From Antribacter soli (GTDB lineage: Bacteria; Actinomycetota; Actinomycetes; Actinomycetales; Cellulomonadaceae): 64,000 nt of DNA. Below the pieces are notes generated by a model. The model had not been told where the DNA came from and did no database searches. It saw only the letters and a program-made list of their open reading frames with translations. Position numbers and translations under genes: made by a program. Each line of letters starts with the position of its first letter. Position 1 is the stretch's first letter. This document shows positions 32,855-41,104 of this stretch, piece after piece. The stretch lies in assembly GCF_021568775.1 (NCBI RefSeq), contig NZ_JAKGSG010000005.1, positions 124,001 to 188,000 of the forward strand, written 5' to 3'.

Positions 32855-33192
32855 GGCTCTGCCCAAGCGACCGCCGAGCCGGACGCCCGCAACGGGATTC
32901 CCGCGCCCGCGACAGGCCGGGTGACCGTCACGCGCACCCACTCGCCGTCACGGCTGACGGTGAGCCGAGCCTCCGCACCGCCCACGCGCGTGACCGCCGC
33001 GGCCACCACCGCGTCCGGCTCACCGATCGCCACCGCCCGGGCCCCCACCCGGGCCGCGTCCTGGGCGCGCATCTGCGCCGTGGACGCGGCCGCGAGCGTG
33101 AGCACCGCAGCGAGGACGAGCACCACCGCGGGCAGCCCGACCGCCAGCTCGACGGTCACGGCACCCCGTTCGCTCCTCCCGCGCACGGTCAT
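32851..33192 (-). CDS. TadE-family pilus-assembly protein
   Basis: A 113-residue protein. ERGAVTVELAVGLPAVVLVLAA near residue 8 is the TadE motif with its hydrophobic span and the Glu typical of pilin-like processing sites. AASTAQMRAQDAARVGARA follows. It overlaps both neighbours by 4 bases. TadE proteins are minor pseudopilins of Flp pili; here it corresponds to mycobacterial Rv3655c in order. Confidence 0.82.
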   Translation of the reverse strand: MTVRGRSERGAVTVELAVGLPAVVLVLAAVLTLAAASTAQMRAQDAARVGARAVAIGEPDAVVAAAVTRVGGAEARLTVSRDGEWVRVTVTRPVAGAGIPLRASGSAVAWAEP

Positions 33193-33530
33193 CCCACCGA
33201 GAGCGCCGTGCGGATGATGCCGGCCAGCATCGCCTGCACCTCGCCGCTCCTGAGCAGCGCGATGAGCAGTCCCGCGAAGCCCGCCGCGGCGACGGTCGCG
33301 AGGGCGTACTCGGCGGTCGCCAGACCGGCCTCCGGGTCGAGCCGGCGGACAGGGGCCGCGGCGCTCCGGGCGAGACCTGCTGCCTCGCCCGGCACCTCGC
33401 GCGGCACCCTGCGGGACGCCGCGCGCCTGACGTCCCGCAGGATCCCGTGCAGCATGTCGCGGGGCGCCGGGCGGCGCAGGGGTCCGGCCGGGCCGCGCTC
33501 CGGCTCAGGGCAGGTGATGGTCGTCGTCAT
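33189..33530 (-). CDS. DUF4244 Flp-pilin-like protein
   Basis: A 113-residue protein with a long basic N-terminus and a C-terminal pilin-like stretch: GLATAEYALATVAAAGFAGLL near residues 69-89, then LLRSGEVQAMLAGIIRTAL. The G-x-ATAEYAL sequence resembles the Flp/type-IV prepilin cleavage motif with Glu five residues in. In other actinobacteria DUF4244 proteins hold this place between the T2SF protein and TadE. It is probably the structural pilin. Confidence 0.8.
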   Translation of the reverse strand: MTTTITCPEPERGPAGPLRRPAPRDMLHGILRDVRRAASRRVPREVPGEAAGLARSAAAPVRRLDPEAGLATAEYALATVAAAGFAGLLIALLRSGEVQAMLAGIIRTALSVG

Positions 33531-33674
33531 GTCTCCTCCTTGGTTCGGCCCACGTTCCGTGGGCTCGTCATACGGCCCGGCGTGCGCCGAGCCTGTCCTT
33601 CCGCAGCTCGCGGTCGCGGGCCACGTCCCGGTCGGTCGGCCGGGTGCCTTGCGGCGCCGGAGCCGGACCGTGCG

Positions 33675-34808
33675 TCAGCCGGCGAGCAGGCCGACGCCGA
33701 GTGCCAGCAGCACCGGCACGATCCCGACCAGCACGAACGCCGGCAGGTAGCAGGCGCCGAGCGGCAGCACGAGCCGCACGGCGAGCCGTGCGGCCGCGGT
33801 CCGGGTGGCCGCCCGGCCCTCCTGCCGCGCGCCCTCCCCGGCGGCCCGGAGGGCCCCGCCGGGCGCCGCGCCGTCGACCCACGCACCACGCAGCGCCTGA
33901 CGCACCGGGTCGAGCCGCGCCGGCGCGCCCTGCCACGCGGTGTCCCACCGGGCGCCGAGCACAAGCGCGTCGGCCGCGCGCGCCAGAACGGTCCCGTCGG
34001 CCCCGCCGACCGCGGCACCGGTCGCCTGCAACGCCCGGGGCAGGCCGGACCCGGCACGGGTCGCGGCCGCCAGCAGCTCCAGCAGCACCTGGACGTCGAG
34101 ACCGTCCTCCCGGTCACGCCCGGCGGCGAGCGCGACGAGCCGGCGCGTCCACAGGTGCCCGGCAGCCAGGAACGCTCCCCCGAGCACGACGGACGCCGTG
34201 CCGATGCCGCCGTCGGTCGCCGTACTCAGCGGGTCGGCCCCGAGGGCCCAGCCGAGCAGCGCGCCGACCGCCGGCAGCCAGGTCAGCACCCGCACGGTCG
34301 ACCGCGGACCGGCGAGCGCGGCCGCCCGCTCCCCGCGGGCCTCCTGCTCGTTCGCAAGGGCACCGGCGACGGACTCGAGCACGTCGCCGAGAGGCGCCCC
34401 GACGTCGAGCGCCAGCCGGGTCGCCGCCACGACGGCTCGCGCGTGGGCGGGGCCGAGCACCCGGGCCAGGGCACCGGCGTCGGGCACGCCTGTCGGTGCG
34501 ACAGGAACCCCCACCGCCCGGGCCCAGGCCGCGCCCGGCGGCGCACCGGCCCTGAGCAGCGCGACGACCTGGAGGACGACGACCCGCACGGGCTCGCCGG
34601 AGGCCCGTCGTGCCGGCCCGCCGGCCCTGGCGGTCGGCCGGAGCTGCAGCCGCGGAGGCGCCACAGGCCCGGCCGGCACAATCGACCGGGTCTCCTCGGC
34701 CGCGCGTCGCAGCCGCCGCCCGCCACGAGCGAGGACGAGCCACGCCGCCCCTGCGACCAGCACCCCGACCCCGGCCGGCCCCAGGTCTGCGGGCAGGTCC
34801 CTCACCAT
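33675..34808 (-). CDS. Type II secretion F-family protein, apparent TadB-TadC fusion
   Basis: A 377-residue membrane protein. The first half (residues 1-200) has a TadB-like T2SF domain (VVALLRAGAPPGAAWARAVG; LALDVGAPLGDVLESVAGAL). The second half repeats the pattern (LLELLAAATRAGSGLPRAL; LVLPLGACYLPAFVLVGIVP). Mycobacteria encode these as two genes, tadB and tadC. It anchors the pilus motor in the membrane and partners the TadA ATPase, whose gene it overlaps by 7 bases. Confidence 0.8.
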   Translation of the reverse strand: MVRDLPADLGPAGVGVLVAGAAWLVLARGGRRLRRAAEETRSIVPAGPVAPPRLQLRPTARAGGPARRASGEPVRVVVLQVVALLRAGAPPGAAWARAVGVPVAPTGVPDAGALARVLGPAHARAVVAATRLALDVGAPLGDVLESVAGALANEQEARGERAAALAGPRSTVRVLTWLPAVGALLGWALGADPLSTATDGGIGTASVVLGGAFLAAGHLWTRRLVALAAGRDREDGLDVQVLLELLAAATRAGSGLPRALQATGAAVGGADGTVLARAADALVLGARWDTAWQGAPARLDPVRQALRGAWVDGAAPGGALRAAGEGARQEGRAATRTAAARLAVRLVLPLGACYLPAFVLVGIVPVLLALGVGLLAG

Positions 34809-36001
34809 GGCCCGAACCTCCTCGCCAGCTCATCCCAGGTGGCGCCGTCCACGCCGAACGGCCCCCGTCCGTCCCACCGTGCGGCGGTCCGCACCTCGAG
34901 CTCGCCCTGCGCGTCCCGGCCGACGAGACCGACCTCGGCAAGGAACCGCGTCCCTTGTTCCCGGCGCAGGTGCAGCACCACGTCGAGCCCGCCGGCGGCC
35001 TGTGCGGCGACGGCTTCGCGCGGCATCCCGGCGAGCGCGGCCAGGGCCTCGAGCCGCGCGGGCACGACCCCGACCGCGTTGGCGTGCAAGGTCGCGAGCC
35101 CGCCGTCGTGCCCGGTGTTCATCGCCATGAGCACCTCCCGGACCTCCGCACCCCGGCACTCGCCGAGCACGATCCGGTCCGGCCTCATGCGCAGCGCGTT
35201 GCGGACCAGCTCGGCAAGGTCGACTGCGCCGGCACCCTCGACGTTCGCCCGGCGGGTGGTGAGCGGGACGACGTGGGGGTGGGTGGGCACGAGCTCGCGC
35301 GACTCCTCGACGGTGATCACCCGCTCGTCGGGCGGGACGAGGGAGAGGAGCGCCGCGAGCAGCGTCGTCTTGCCGGTTCCGGTCCCGCCCGAGACGAGCA
35401 CGTTCGCGCGGCGCACGACGAGGGCTTGCACCAGGCCGGTCCACTCGGGCGGCAGCGCCCTGCGCTCGACGAGCTCGTCGAGCGTGAAGGCCCTCAGCCG
35501 AAGGGTGCGGAGGGACAGGAGGGCACCCGACTCCGCGAGCGGTTCGAGAACCGCGTGCAGGCGTGTCCCGTCCGGCAGCCTGGCGTCGACCGTGGGAACC
35601 GCGTCGTCGAGCCGCCGGCCGCCGAGGGCGGCGAGCCGCACCGCGAGCCCGCGCACGTCCGCGGGCGTGCCCAGGTCCAGCCCGGCGCGCTCGAGACCTC
35701 CACCCCGGTCGACCCAGACATCATCTGGGCCGTTGACCAGCACATCCGTCACCGTGGGGTCGTCGAGAAGCGGCTGCAGCGGCCCCGCCCCGACGAGCTC
35801 GGCGCATGCGGCGCGCGAGAGGTCGTGCAGCGCTGAGCTGCCGAGCAGCCGGCCGCTGTCCCGGACCGCGGCGCGCACGGCGGCGTCCGGTCCGCCAGGG
35901 ACCTCACCACCGGCCACACCGGCCAGCATCCGGGCGCGGATGCTGTCGAGGAGCTCGCCGTCGACACGAACCAGCGGCTCGGCAAAGGCTCCGCGGCTCA
36001 C
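34802..36001 (-). CDS. TadA/CpaF-type secretion ATPase
   Basis: A 399-residue protein. Walker A is SGGTGTGKTTLLAAL near residue 205, the Asp/Glu boxes are VITVEESREL and IVLGECRGAEVREVL, and the His box is GLATLHANA. It hexamerises and powers Flp pilus assembly. An N-terminal domain (VTDVLVNGPDDVWVDRGGGL) is typical for CpaF. It overlaps the CpaE-like gene upstream by 4 bases. Confidence 0.92.
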   Translation of the reverse strand: MSRGAFAEPLVRVDGELLDSIRARMLAGVAGGEVPGGPDAAVRAAVRDSGRLLGSSALHDLSRAACAELVGAGPLQPLLDDPTVTDVLVNGPDDVWVDRGGGLERAGLDLGTPADVRGLAVRLAALGGRRLDDAVPTVDARLPDGTRLHAVLEPLAESGALLSLRTLRLRAFTLDELVERRALPPEWTGLVQALVVRRANVLVSGGTGTGKTTLLAALLSLVPPDERVITVEESRELVPTHPHVVPLTTRRANVEGAGAVDLAELVRNALRMRPDRIVLGECRGAEVREVLMAMNTGHDGGLATLHANAVGVVPARLEALAALAGMPREAVAAQAAGGLDVVLHLRREQGTRFLAEVGLVGRDAQGELEVRTAARWDGRGPFGVDGATWDELARRFGPW

Positions 36002-36768
36002 AGCACTCCCGCCAGCTCGAGCGCGAACCGGCCGAGCACGCTACGCCGACCCATGGGCGGGCCGTCCCCGCGCTCCACGGCGGAGGCGAGCCAGCCGTCT
36101 CGCCCGAGGACCGCGGCGACCGGGAGTCCGAGCACCGCGCTCAGGTCGTCCGGGTCGACCCGACCCGGCGCCGGCCCGCGCACGACGACCCGCACGTCCG
36201 CAGCCCCCGCGGCGAGCAGGGCGTCGCGCGCGGCGGCGGCGCCCACAGCAGCAGGAAGCCGGAGCGGCACGACGAGCAGCATCACGTCCGAGCCTGCGAC
36301 CAGGGCGCGCACGGCCCGCCCGTCGCCGCTGCCGTCCGACGTCTGCGTCGCCGCTCCCCAGGCACCGGGCCGGGGGAGGTCGAGCACCACGGTCTCGCCG
36401 CACCGGACCAGACCCGTGCACACGTCGAGCACGACGTCGCCCTCAGGCGGCCCAGGCTCCCGCGTGCCGCTGAGCACCGGCACCACGCCCCAGCGCGGCA
36501 GTGCGGCGACGAGGCTCACACCGTCGACCTCGCCGCGCGCCGCCACGAGGTCCGGCCACCGCGCTCCCGCCGCGTCCTCCGTGCCGAGCATCATCTCGAT
36601 GCCGGGCGCCTGCGCGTCGAGGTCCACGAGCGTGGTCCGTTCGCCCGCCCTGCGCAGCCCGTGCGCCACCGCCGCGGCGACCACGGACGCCCCCGCGCCC
36701 CCGCAGGCACCGACGACGCCGATGACCCGGCCCTCGGTCTCCAGGGCGGTGCCCCTCGCCTCGACCAT
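35998..36768 (-). CDS. CpaE/Ssd-like ATPase of the Tad cluster
   Basis: A 256-residue protein from MVEARGTALETEGRVIGVVG. It has a MinD-like deviant Walker loop with GACGGAGASVVAAAVAHGL, then TLVDLDAQAPGIEMMLG and ETVVLDLPRPGAW. The N-terminal receiver-like domain of long CpaE proteins is missing. It probably localises the pilus apparatus. GGGAGGA three bases upstream supports the ATG at 36768. It is the first gene of the Tad operon and matches mycobacterial ssd (Rv3660c) in position. Confidence 0.82.
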   Translation of the reverse strand: MVEARGTALETEGRVIGVVGACGGAGASVVAAAVAHGLRRAGERTTLVDLDAQAPGIEMMLGTEDAAGARWPDLVAARGEVDGVSLVAALPRWGVVPVLSGTREPGPPEGDVVLDVCTGLVRCGETVVLDLPRPGAWGAATQTSDGSGDGRAVRALVAGSDVMLLVVPLRLPAAVGAAAARDALLAAGAADVRVVVRGPAPGRVDPDDLSAVLGLPVAAVLGRDGWLASAVERGDGPPMGRRSVLGRFALELAGVL

Positions 36769-37004
36769 GCGTCCTCCCGGTCTCTTCCCGGGTCGTCCGC
36801 CCGGGTCCTGCGACCAGGCTGGACGAGACGGCGCACCCCGCGCGGGCAGCGACGTCGGACCTGTGTACAGGGAGCGTCCGTACGGAAATGTGGTCGGGGA
36901 CGACGGCGCACGGCGCCGTCGCGACGGGCTGCCGACCAGCAGGACGAACCCGCCCGCGGGGAGGGTCCGTCGTCGTGTCACCGAGCGCCGCTAGGCTCGA
37001 CCCC

Positions 37005-37835
37005 GTGACCGAGGCGCAGCACCGCACGAGCCGGCCGGCGGGGTCCCCGGCAGGGAAGGTCGCGGCTTTCTTCGACCTCGACAAGACCATCATCGCGACG
37101 AGCTCGACGGCGGCGTTCTCCCGCCCGTTCTACGCCGGCGGTCTCATCACCCGGGGCGACGTGCTGCGCAGCGCCTACGCGCACTTCGTGTTCATGCTCG
37201 GCAGCGCCGACGCCGACCAGACGGAGCGCATGCGGGCACACCTGAGCGCGCTCGTCACCGGCTGGGACGTGGAGAAGGTGCAGCAGATCGTCGCGGAGAC
37301 GGTCCACGAGCTCGTCGACCCGTACGTGTACGCGGAGGCGGTGGAGCTGATCGCCGAGCACCACGGGCTGGGCCACGAGGTCGTGGTGGTCTCCGCGTCG
37401 GGCGCCGAGCTCGTCGAGCCCATCGCCGCGGTCCTGGGTGCCGACCACGCCATCTCGACCCGCATGGCCGTGGCTGACGGCAGGTACACGGGCGGGATCG
37501 ACTACTACGCGTACGGCGAGAACAAGGCGGCCGCGATTCGAGACCTGGCCCTGCGCGAGGGCTACGACCTCGCGGCGAGCTATGCGTACTCGGACTCGAT
37601 CACGGACTCACCGATGCTCGGCACCGTGGGCCACTCGTACGTCGTGAACCCGGACCGTAATCTGCGACGGCTGGCTGCGGAGAAGGGCTGGAGCACGCTG
37701 ACCTTCAGCCGGCCTGTGGCGCTGCGGCCGACGATCAAGCCGGTCCCCGTCATCGCCGTCGTCGGGACGGTCGCACTGGCGGTCGCCGCCTGGCTGGTGT
37801 GGCGCGGCATCCGACGGCGGTCGCGTCGCGCCTGA
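37005..37835 (+). CDS. HAD-IB family hydrolase with C-terminal membrane anchor
   Basis: A 276-residue protein from the GTG at 37005. Motif I is FFDLDKTIIATSSTAAF near residue 23, motif II VVVVSASGAELVEP, and motif IV YAYSDSITDSPMLGTVG. SerB-like phosphatases of this subfamily act on phosphoserine or lyso-phospholipid-type substrates. A hydrophobic stretch at the end (VIAVVGTVALAVAAWLVW) anchors it to the membrane. TAGGCT seven bases before GTG suggests a leaderless message. It is divergent from the Tad operon, as in mycobacteria. Confidence 0.87.
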   Translation: MTEAQHRTSRPAGSPAGKVAAFFDLDKTIIATSSTAAFSRPFYAGGLITRGDVLRSAYAHFVFMLGSADADQTERMRAHLSALVTGWDVEKVQQIVAETVHELVDPYVYAEAVELIAEHHGLGHEVVVVSASGAELVEPIAAVLGADHAISTRMAVADGRYTGGIDYYAYGENKAAAIRDLALREGYDLAASYAYSDSITDSPMLGTVGHSYVVNPDRNLRRLAAEKGWSTLTFSRPVALRPTIKPVPVIAVVGTVALAVAAWLVWRGIRRRSRRA

Positions 37836-37885
37836 TCGACGCGCCTGATCGACGCGAACCGGCGTCGGCTCGCCCCAGGAAATGC

Positions 37886-37964
37886 CCGCGAACGTACCTG
37901 AGAAACACCGCGAACCTACGTCTGTAGCACCGCGAACCTACGAACGGATAACCGCAAACCTACG
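37886..37964. repeat. Four iteron-like direct repeats at exact 22-bp spacing
   Basis: The core CCGCGAACCTACG begins at 37886 (as CCGCGAACGTACC), 37908, 37930 and 37952 (as CCGCAAACCTACG). Each copy is exactly 22 bp after the last, two helical turns, so all lie on one face of the DNA. The array ends 16 bp before the DUF4143 ATPase start. The intervening bases differ, so this is a spaced-site array rather than a simple satellite. Confidence 0.8.
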
Positions 37965-37979
37965 AGCGGAAATGCCACA

Positions 37980-39257
37980 ATGCATTATGCTCATTCCGTG
38001 GAAGGCCTCATCGCACGTCACGGACTCGCCTGGGCGGGCGAGCTTCTCAGGACTTTTCCGGCCCTCGTCATAGAGGGAGCACGGCAGGTCGGCAAGAGCA
38101 CGTTCGCGCACATGCTGGTCGACGGCACGCCTGCGCTCGAGGTGACCCTCGACGACGACGAGACGCTGGCCGCAGCCCTCGCAGACCCCAGGCAGTTCGT
38201 GGAGCAAGCGCCCGATCGGACTCTTGTGATCGACGAGGTCCAGCGTGCTCCCGAACTCATCCTGCCCGTCAAGGCCGCGATCGACCGGGATCGCCGACCG
38301 GGACGGTTCGTACTCACCGGCTCTGCCGATCTGCTCCGGCTCGAGCGCACCCCTGACAGCCTCGCCGGACGGGCTCACACCGTCCGCCTGCGCAGTCTCA
38401 GCCAAGGGGAGATCTCGGGAAGGGTGGAGCGTTTCGTCGACTCCTTCGTCAACCAGTTCATCGACGGAGACGGGCGCGCACAGGACTTCAACACCACCTG
38501 GGACCGCGAGCGCTATGCACAAGCGCTTGCGGCGGGCGGCTACCCCGAGACGCTCACCGTCTCCGACCGAGCACGAGGTTCCTGGATCGACAGCTATCTG
38601 GCGCGCATCGTCCAGCGCGACGCACGGGATGTGCGCGAGGTCGACCCGGTGCGGCTCCTGTCCGTTCTGCGGCTTGTGGCCGCGAATCAATCGGGCGAGC
38701 TCGTCAAGAACCGCGTCGCACAGCAGGCCCACATCCCGGCGACGTCGATCACCACCTATCTGGACCTCCTCGAGACTCTCTACCTGGTCGAGACCCTGCC
38801 CCCATGGACACCCAACCTGACGCACCGTGAGGTCGGTCGCCACAAGGTCTCGGTCACGGACTCCGCACTCGCGATGCGGCTTGGACCTATTTCAAAGACT
38901 CAGTTGGTCCGGCCGACCGGGGGCGAGCACCTGGGTCCACTGCTCGAAGGGCTGGTGATCTCCGAGCTTCGGAAGCAGGCGCTGTGGAGTGACACGGAGT
39001 ACGACCTGTTCCACTTCCGAGACCGGGACGGCCTGGAAGTTGACGCGATCGTCCAGATGCACGATGGTCGCGTCCTTGGCATCGAGATCACGTCGAACGG
39101 CGCCTACAAGAGCGACTATTTCGCCGGTCTGAGCAAGCTGGCCGCACGGGCCGGCAACAGGTTTGCGGGCGGAATCGTGCTGGGGACATCTGCCACGGGA
39201 TACCAGTACTCCAGCAATCTGTGGGGGCTGCCGATCTCCGCGCTGTGGGAGCTCTGA
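37980..39257 (+). CDS. ATP-binding protein of the AAA/DUF4143 family
   Basis: A 425-residue protein. Walker A is IEGARQVGKSTFA near residue 32, Walker B TLVIDEVQRAPELI near 80, sensor VLTGSADLLRL near 110. A helical linker is followed by a DUF4143 nuclease-like domain (LEGLVISELRKQ; FHFRDRDGLEVDAIVQ; VLGIEITSN). The FHFRDxxGxEVD pattern resembles PD-(D/E)xK nucleases. A GTG six codons later is an alternative start. Base composition is visibly less G+C-rich than the neighbours, suggesting transfer. It may regulate itself through the iteron array. Confidence 0.85.
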   Translation: MHYAHSVEGLIARHGLAWAGELLRTFPALVIEGARQVGKSTFAHMLVDGTPALEVTLDDDETLAAALADPRQFVEQAPDRTLVIDEVQRAPELILPVKAAIDRDRRPGRFVLTGSADLLRLERTPDSLAGRAHTVRLRSLSQGEISGRVERFVDSFVNQFIDGDGRAQDFNTTWDRERYAQALAAGGYPETLTVSDRARGSWIDSYLARIVQRDARDVREVDPVRLLSVLRLVAANQSGELVKNRVAQQAHIPATSITTYLDLLETLYLVETLPPWTPNLTHREVGRHKVSVTDSALAMRLGPISKTQLVRPTGGEHLGPLLEGLVISELRKQALWSDTEYDLFHFRDRDGLEVDAIVQMHDGRVLGIEITSNGAYKSDYFAGLSKLAARAGNRFAGGIVLGTSATGYQYSSNLWGLPISALWEL

Positions 39258-39382
39258 CAACACCCCACGAAATCCACTGGCTCCCAGCGCCGTGCCGTGC
39301 CAGATTCCGCACGTGTCGTCGAACTGAGCAGCCCCGACGTGGCGCCGCCGCGTCTTGCACCCTTCGACGATCGGAACTGCCC

Positions 39383-39976
39383 ATGGCCTTCTTCGTGCGC
39401 CCCTACACCCCCACCGACGAGGTCGGCTGGTTGCGCTGCCGTATCCTGTCCTTCCTCGGAACGCAGTACTTCGACGACGTCAAGACCCGCCGCACCACGT
39501 TCGACCTGCCGGCCGTCCTGCTCGTCGCGGAGGCAGTCGCGGAGGCACCCGTCGCCGACGGCGAACTACCCCTCACGGGCTCGATCGCAGGCATTCTCGA
39601 CATCGAGGTCGACGGCAGCCACGCGACGATCGACACGATCGCCGTCCACCCCGACCACGCGCGGCGCGGCATCGCATCGGCCCTCCTGTCCGCCGCGCTG
39701 CCGCGCATCCAGGGGCTCGGCGCGACCGAGCTCGACGCCTGGACCCGGGAGGACACAGCGGCGAACGCGTGGTACCGGCGATCGGGCTTCACGGAGCGCT
39801 TCCGGTACCTGCACGTCTACAAGGGCTGGGAGGACGCTGCCGACGGCTTCGCCGTGCCCGACGGCGTCGGCCCGCTGGTGACCGCGTTCCTGCACGCGCC
39901 GGTCGAGCGGGAGGCTGAGATGCGCGCCCGCTTCGCCCGGGTGCACACGTGCCGCCAGTACGTGCGCCCCCTTTGA
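39383..39976 (+). CDS. GNAT-family N-acetyltransferase
   Basis: A 197-residue protein from MAFFVRPYTPTDEVGWLRC. The acetyl-CoA-binding motif is IDTIAVHPDHARRGIASALL near residues 90-110, followed by ATELDAWTREDTAANAWYRRSGF. The C-terminal 40 residues are extra to the core fold. The substrate is unknown. It follows the DUF4143 gene by 125 bp on the same strand. Confidence 0.88.
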   Translation: MAFFVRPYTPTDEVGWLRCRILSFLGTQYFDDVKTRRTTFDLPAVLLVAEAVAEAPVADGELPLTGSIAGILDIEVDGSHATIDTIAVHPDHARRGIASALLSAALPRIQGLGATELDAWTREDTAANAWYRRSGFTERFRYLHVYKGWEDAADGFAVPDGVGPLVTAFLHAPVEREAEMRARFARVHTCRQYVRPL

Positions 39977-40019
39977 GGGCCGCCCCAGCACCGGGCCATA
40001 CCCCTCTACGCTGCTCGCC

Positions 40020-40736
40020 GTGACGACGTCGTTCGACAAGCTTGTGGCGCAACCGGTCCTGGAGACGGCCCTGCGCCTGACGGACCGCATCGGCGCGCGG
40101 TTCCCGGAGCGCGGCCTGCACAGCGTCGCCCGGGAGCTCGCCGCCCTGACGGCGGAGGTCGCGGCGACGGCGCGGCGCCAGCGGCGTCGGCTGCGGCTGG
40201 TCCGCGACATCTCGCGCGTGCTCGTGACGGCGATCGTCACTCTGGCCGCCGTCGCGCTGGCCTTCGCGGCGCACGCGGCATTCACGGACCGGCCCGACGG
40301 GCTGGACTGGGTGCCGCTGGTGGAGAGCACGGTCAACGACGCGGTGTTCGTGGCGATCGCGGTGGCGGTTCTCTACTCGGCGCCGGAGCGGCTCCAGCGG
40401 AGCAGCGTGCTGGAGCTGCTGCACCGGCTGCGGTCCCTGGCGCACATCATCGACATGCATCAGCTCACGAAAGACCCGGAGCGGCTGCGCGGGTCATTTC
40501 ACCGCACGGAGGCGAGCCCGGTGATGGATCTCTCGCCGGACGAGCTCGAGTACTACCTCGAGTACTGTTCAGAACTTCTCAGTCTTGTGGGCAAGACGGC
40601 GGCGCTGTGCGCCGAGGAGTCCCGCGACTCGGTCGTCCTCGACACTGTCTCCACCATAGAAACGCTAACTGTTGGAATGTCACGGAAGATCTGGCAGAAG
40701 ATTTTCGTGCTGAACGCAGAACGCGACAGGAATTGA
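40020..40736 (+). CDS. Two-span membrane protein, function unknown
   Basis: A 238-residue protein from a GTG. A cytoplasmic basic segment (ATARRQRRRLRLVRD) precedes two spans: about residues 70-90 (VLVTAIVTLAAVALAFAAH) and 106-121 (DAVFVAIAVAVLYSAPE). The C-terminal half is cytoplasmic and helical with a Tyr/Glu-rich patch (DELEYYLEYCSELLSLVG). TACGCT seven bases before the GTG suggests a leaderless message. I do not recognise the family. The 3' third uses more A/T than the rest. Confidence 0.65.
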   Translation: MTTSFDKLVAQPVLETALRLTDRIGARFPERGLHSVARELAALTAEVAATARRQRRRLRLVRDISRVLVTAIVTLAAVALAFAAHAAFTDRPDGLDWVPLVESTVNDAVFVAIAVAVLYSAPERLQRSSVLELLHRLRSLAHIIDMHQLTKDPERLRGSFHRTEASPVMDLSPDELEYYLEYCSELLSLVGKTAALCAEESRDSVVLDTVSTIETLTVGMSRKIWQKIFVLNAERDRN

Positions 40737-41104
40737 CATCACGGGCATAATTGTGAAGATTTCCGGACAGCCGTTGCGCATGCATTGAGGACACGCTGTG
40801 ATGGACACCACAGCACCACAATGGACGGTGGGCACCCACGCGTTGGAGGTCCGCACCCAGGACACGTCGGCTTGGCTTCGGCCAGCCTGGCGAACACGAA
40901 GCGCCTGATCACCACCGTCCCGCTGGCGAGAGCGGCATCCGGCATGAGGCAAACTCCCGGGTGCCGTACTCGTAAGAGAGATCTCGCCACCGTGGTGGTC
41001 GGGCCCCGAGCCCGCCTGGTTCGCGACAAGGAGCGCGACGGGCCCGACCACGCGGCGAATCGATACACCCGGCATTCCGGGCGCACACGCGAGAACGCGG
41101 AAGA
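40737..41104. other. 368-bp intergenic region, no gene seen
   Basis: Between the membrane-protein gene and the convergent old-yellow-enzyme gene. Composition is lower in G+C than the flanks. Reading frames exist on both strands but lack RBS, family similarity and actinobacterial codon bias. No RNA or repeat is recognised. Confidence 0.5.

Noticed and set aside
37886-37973. CRISPR array
   Set aside because: The conserved part is only about 13 bases with 9-base gaps, period 22, four copies and no cas genes nearby. Iteron-like binding sites fit better.
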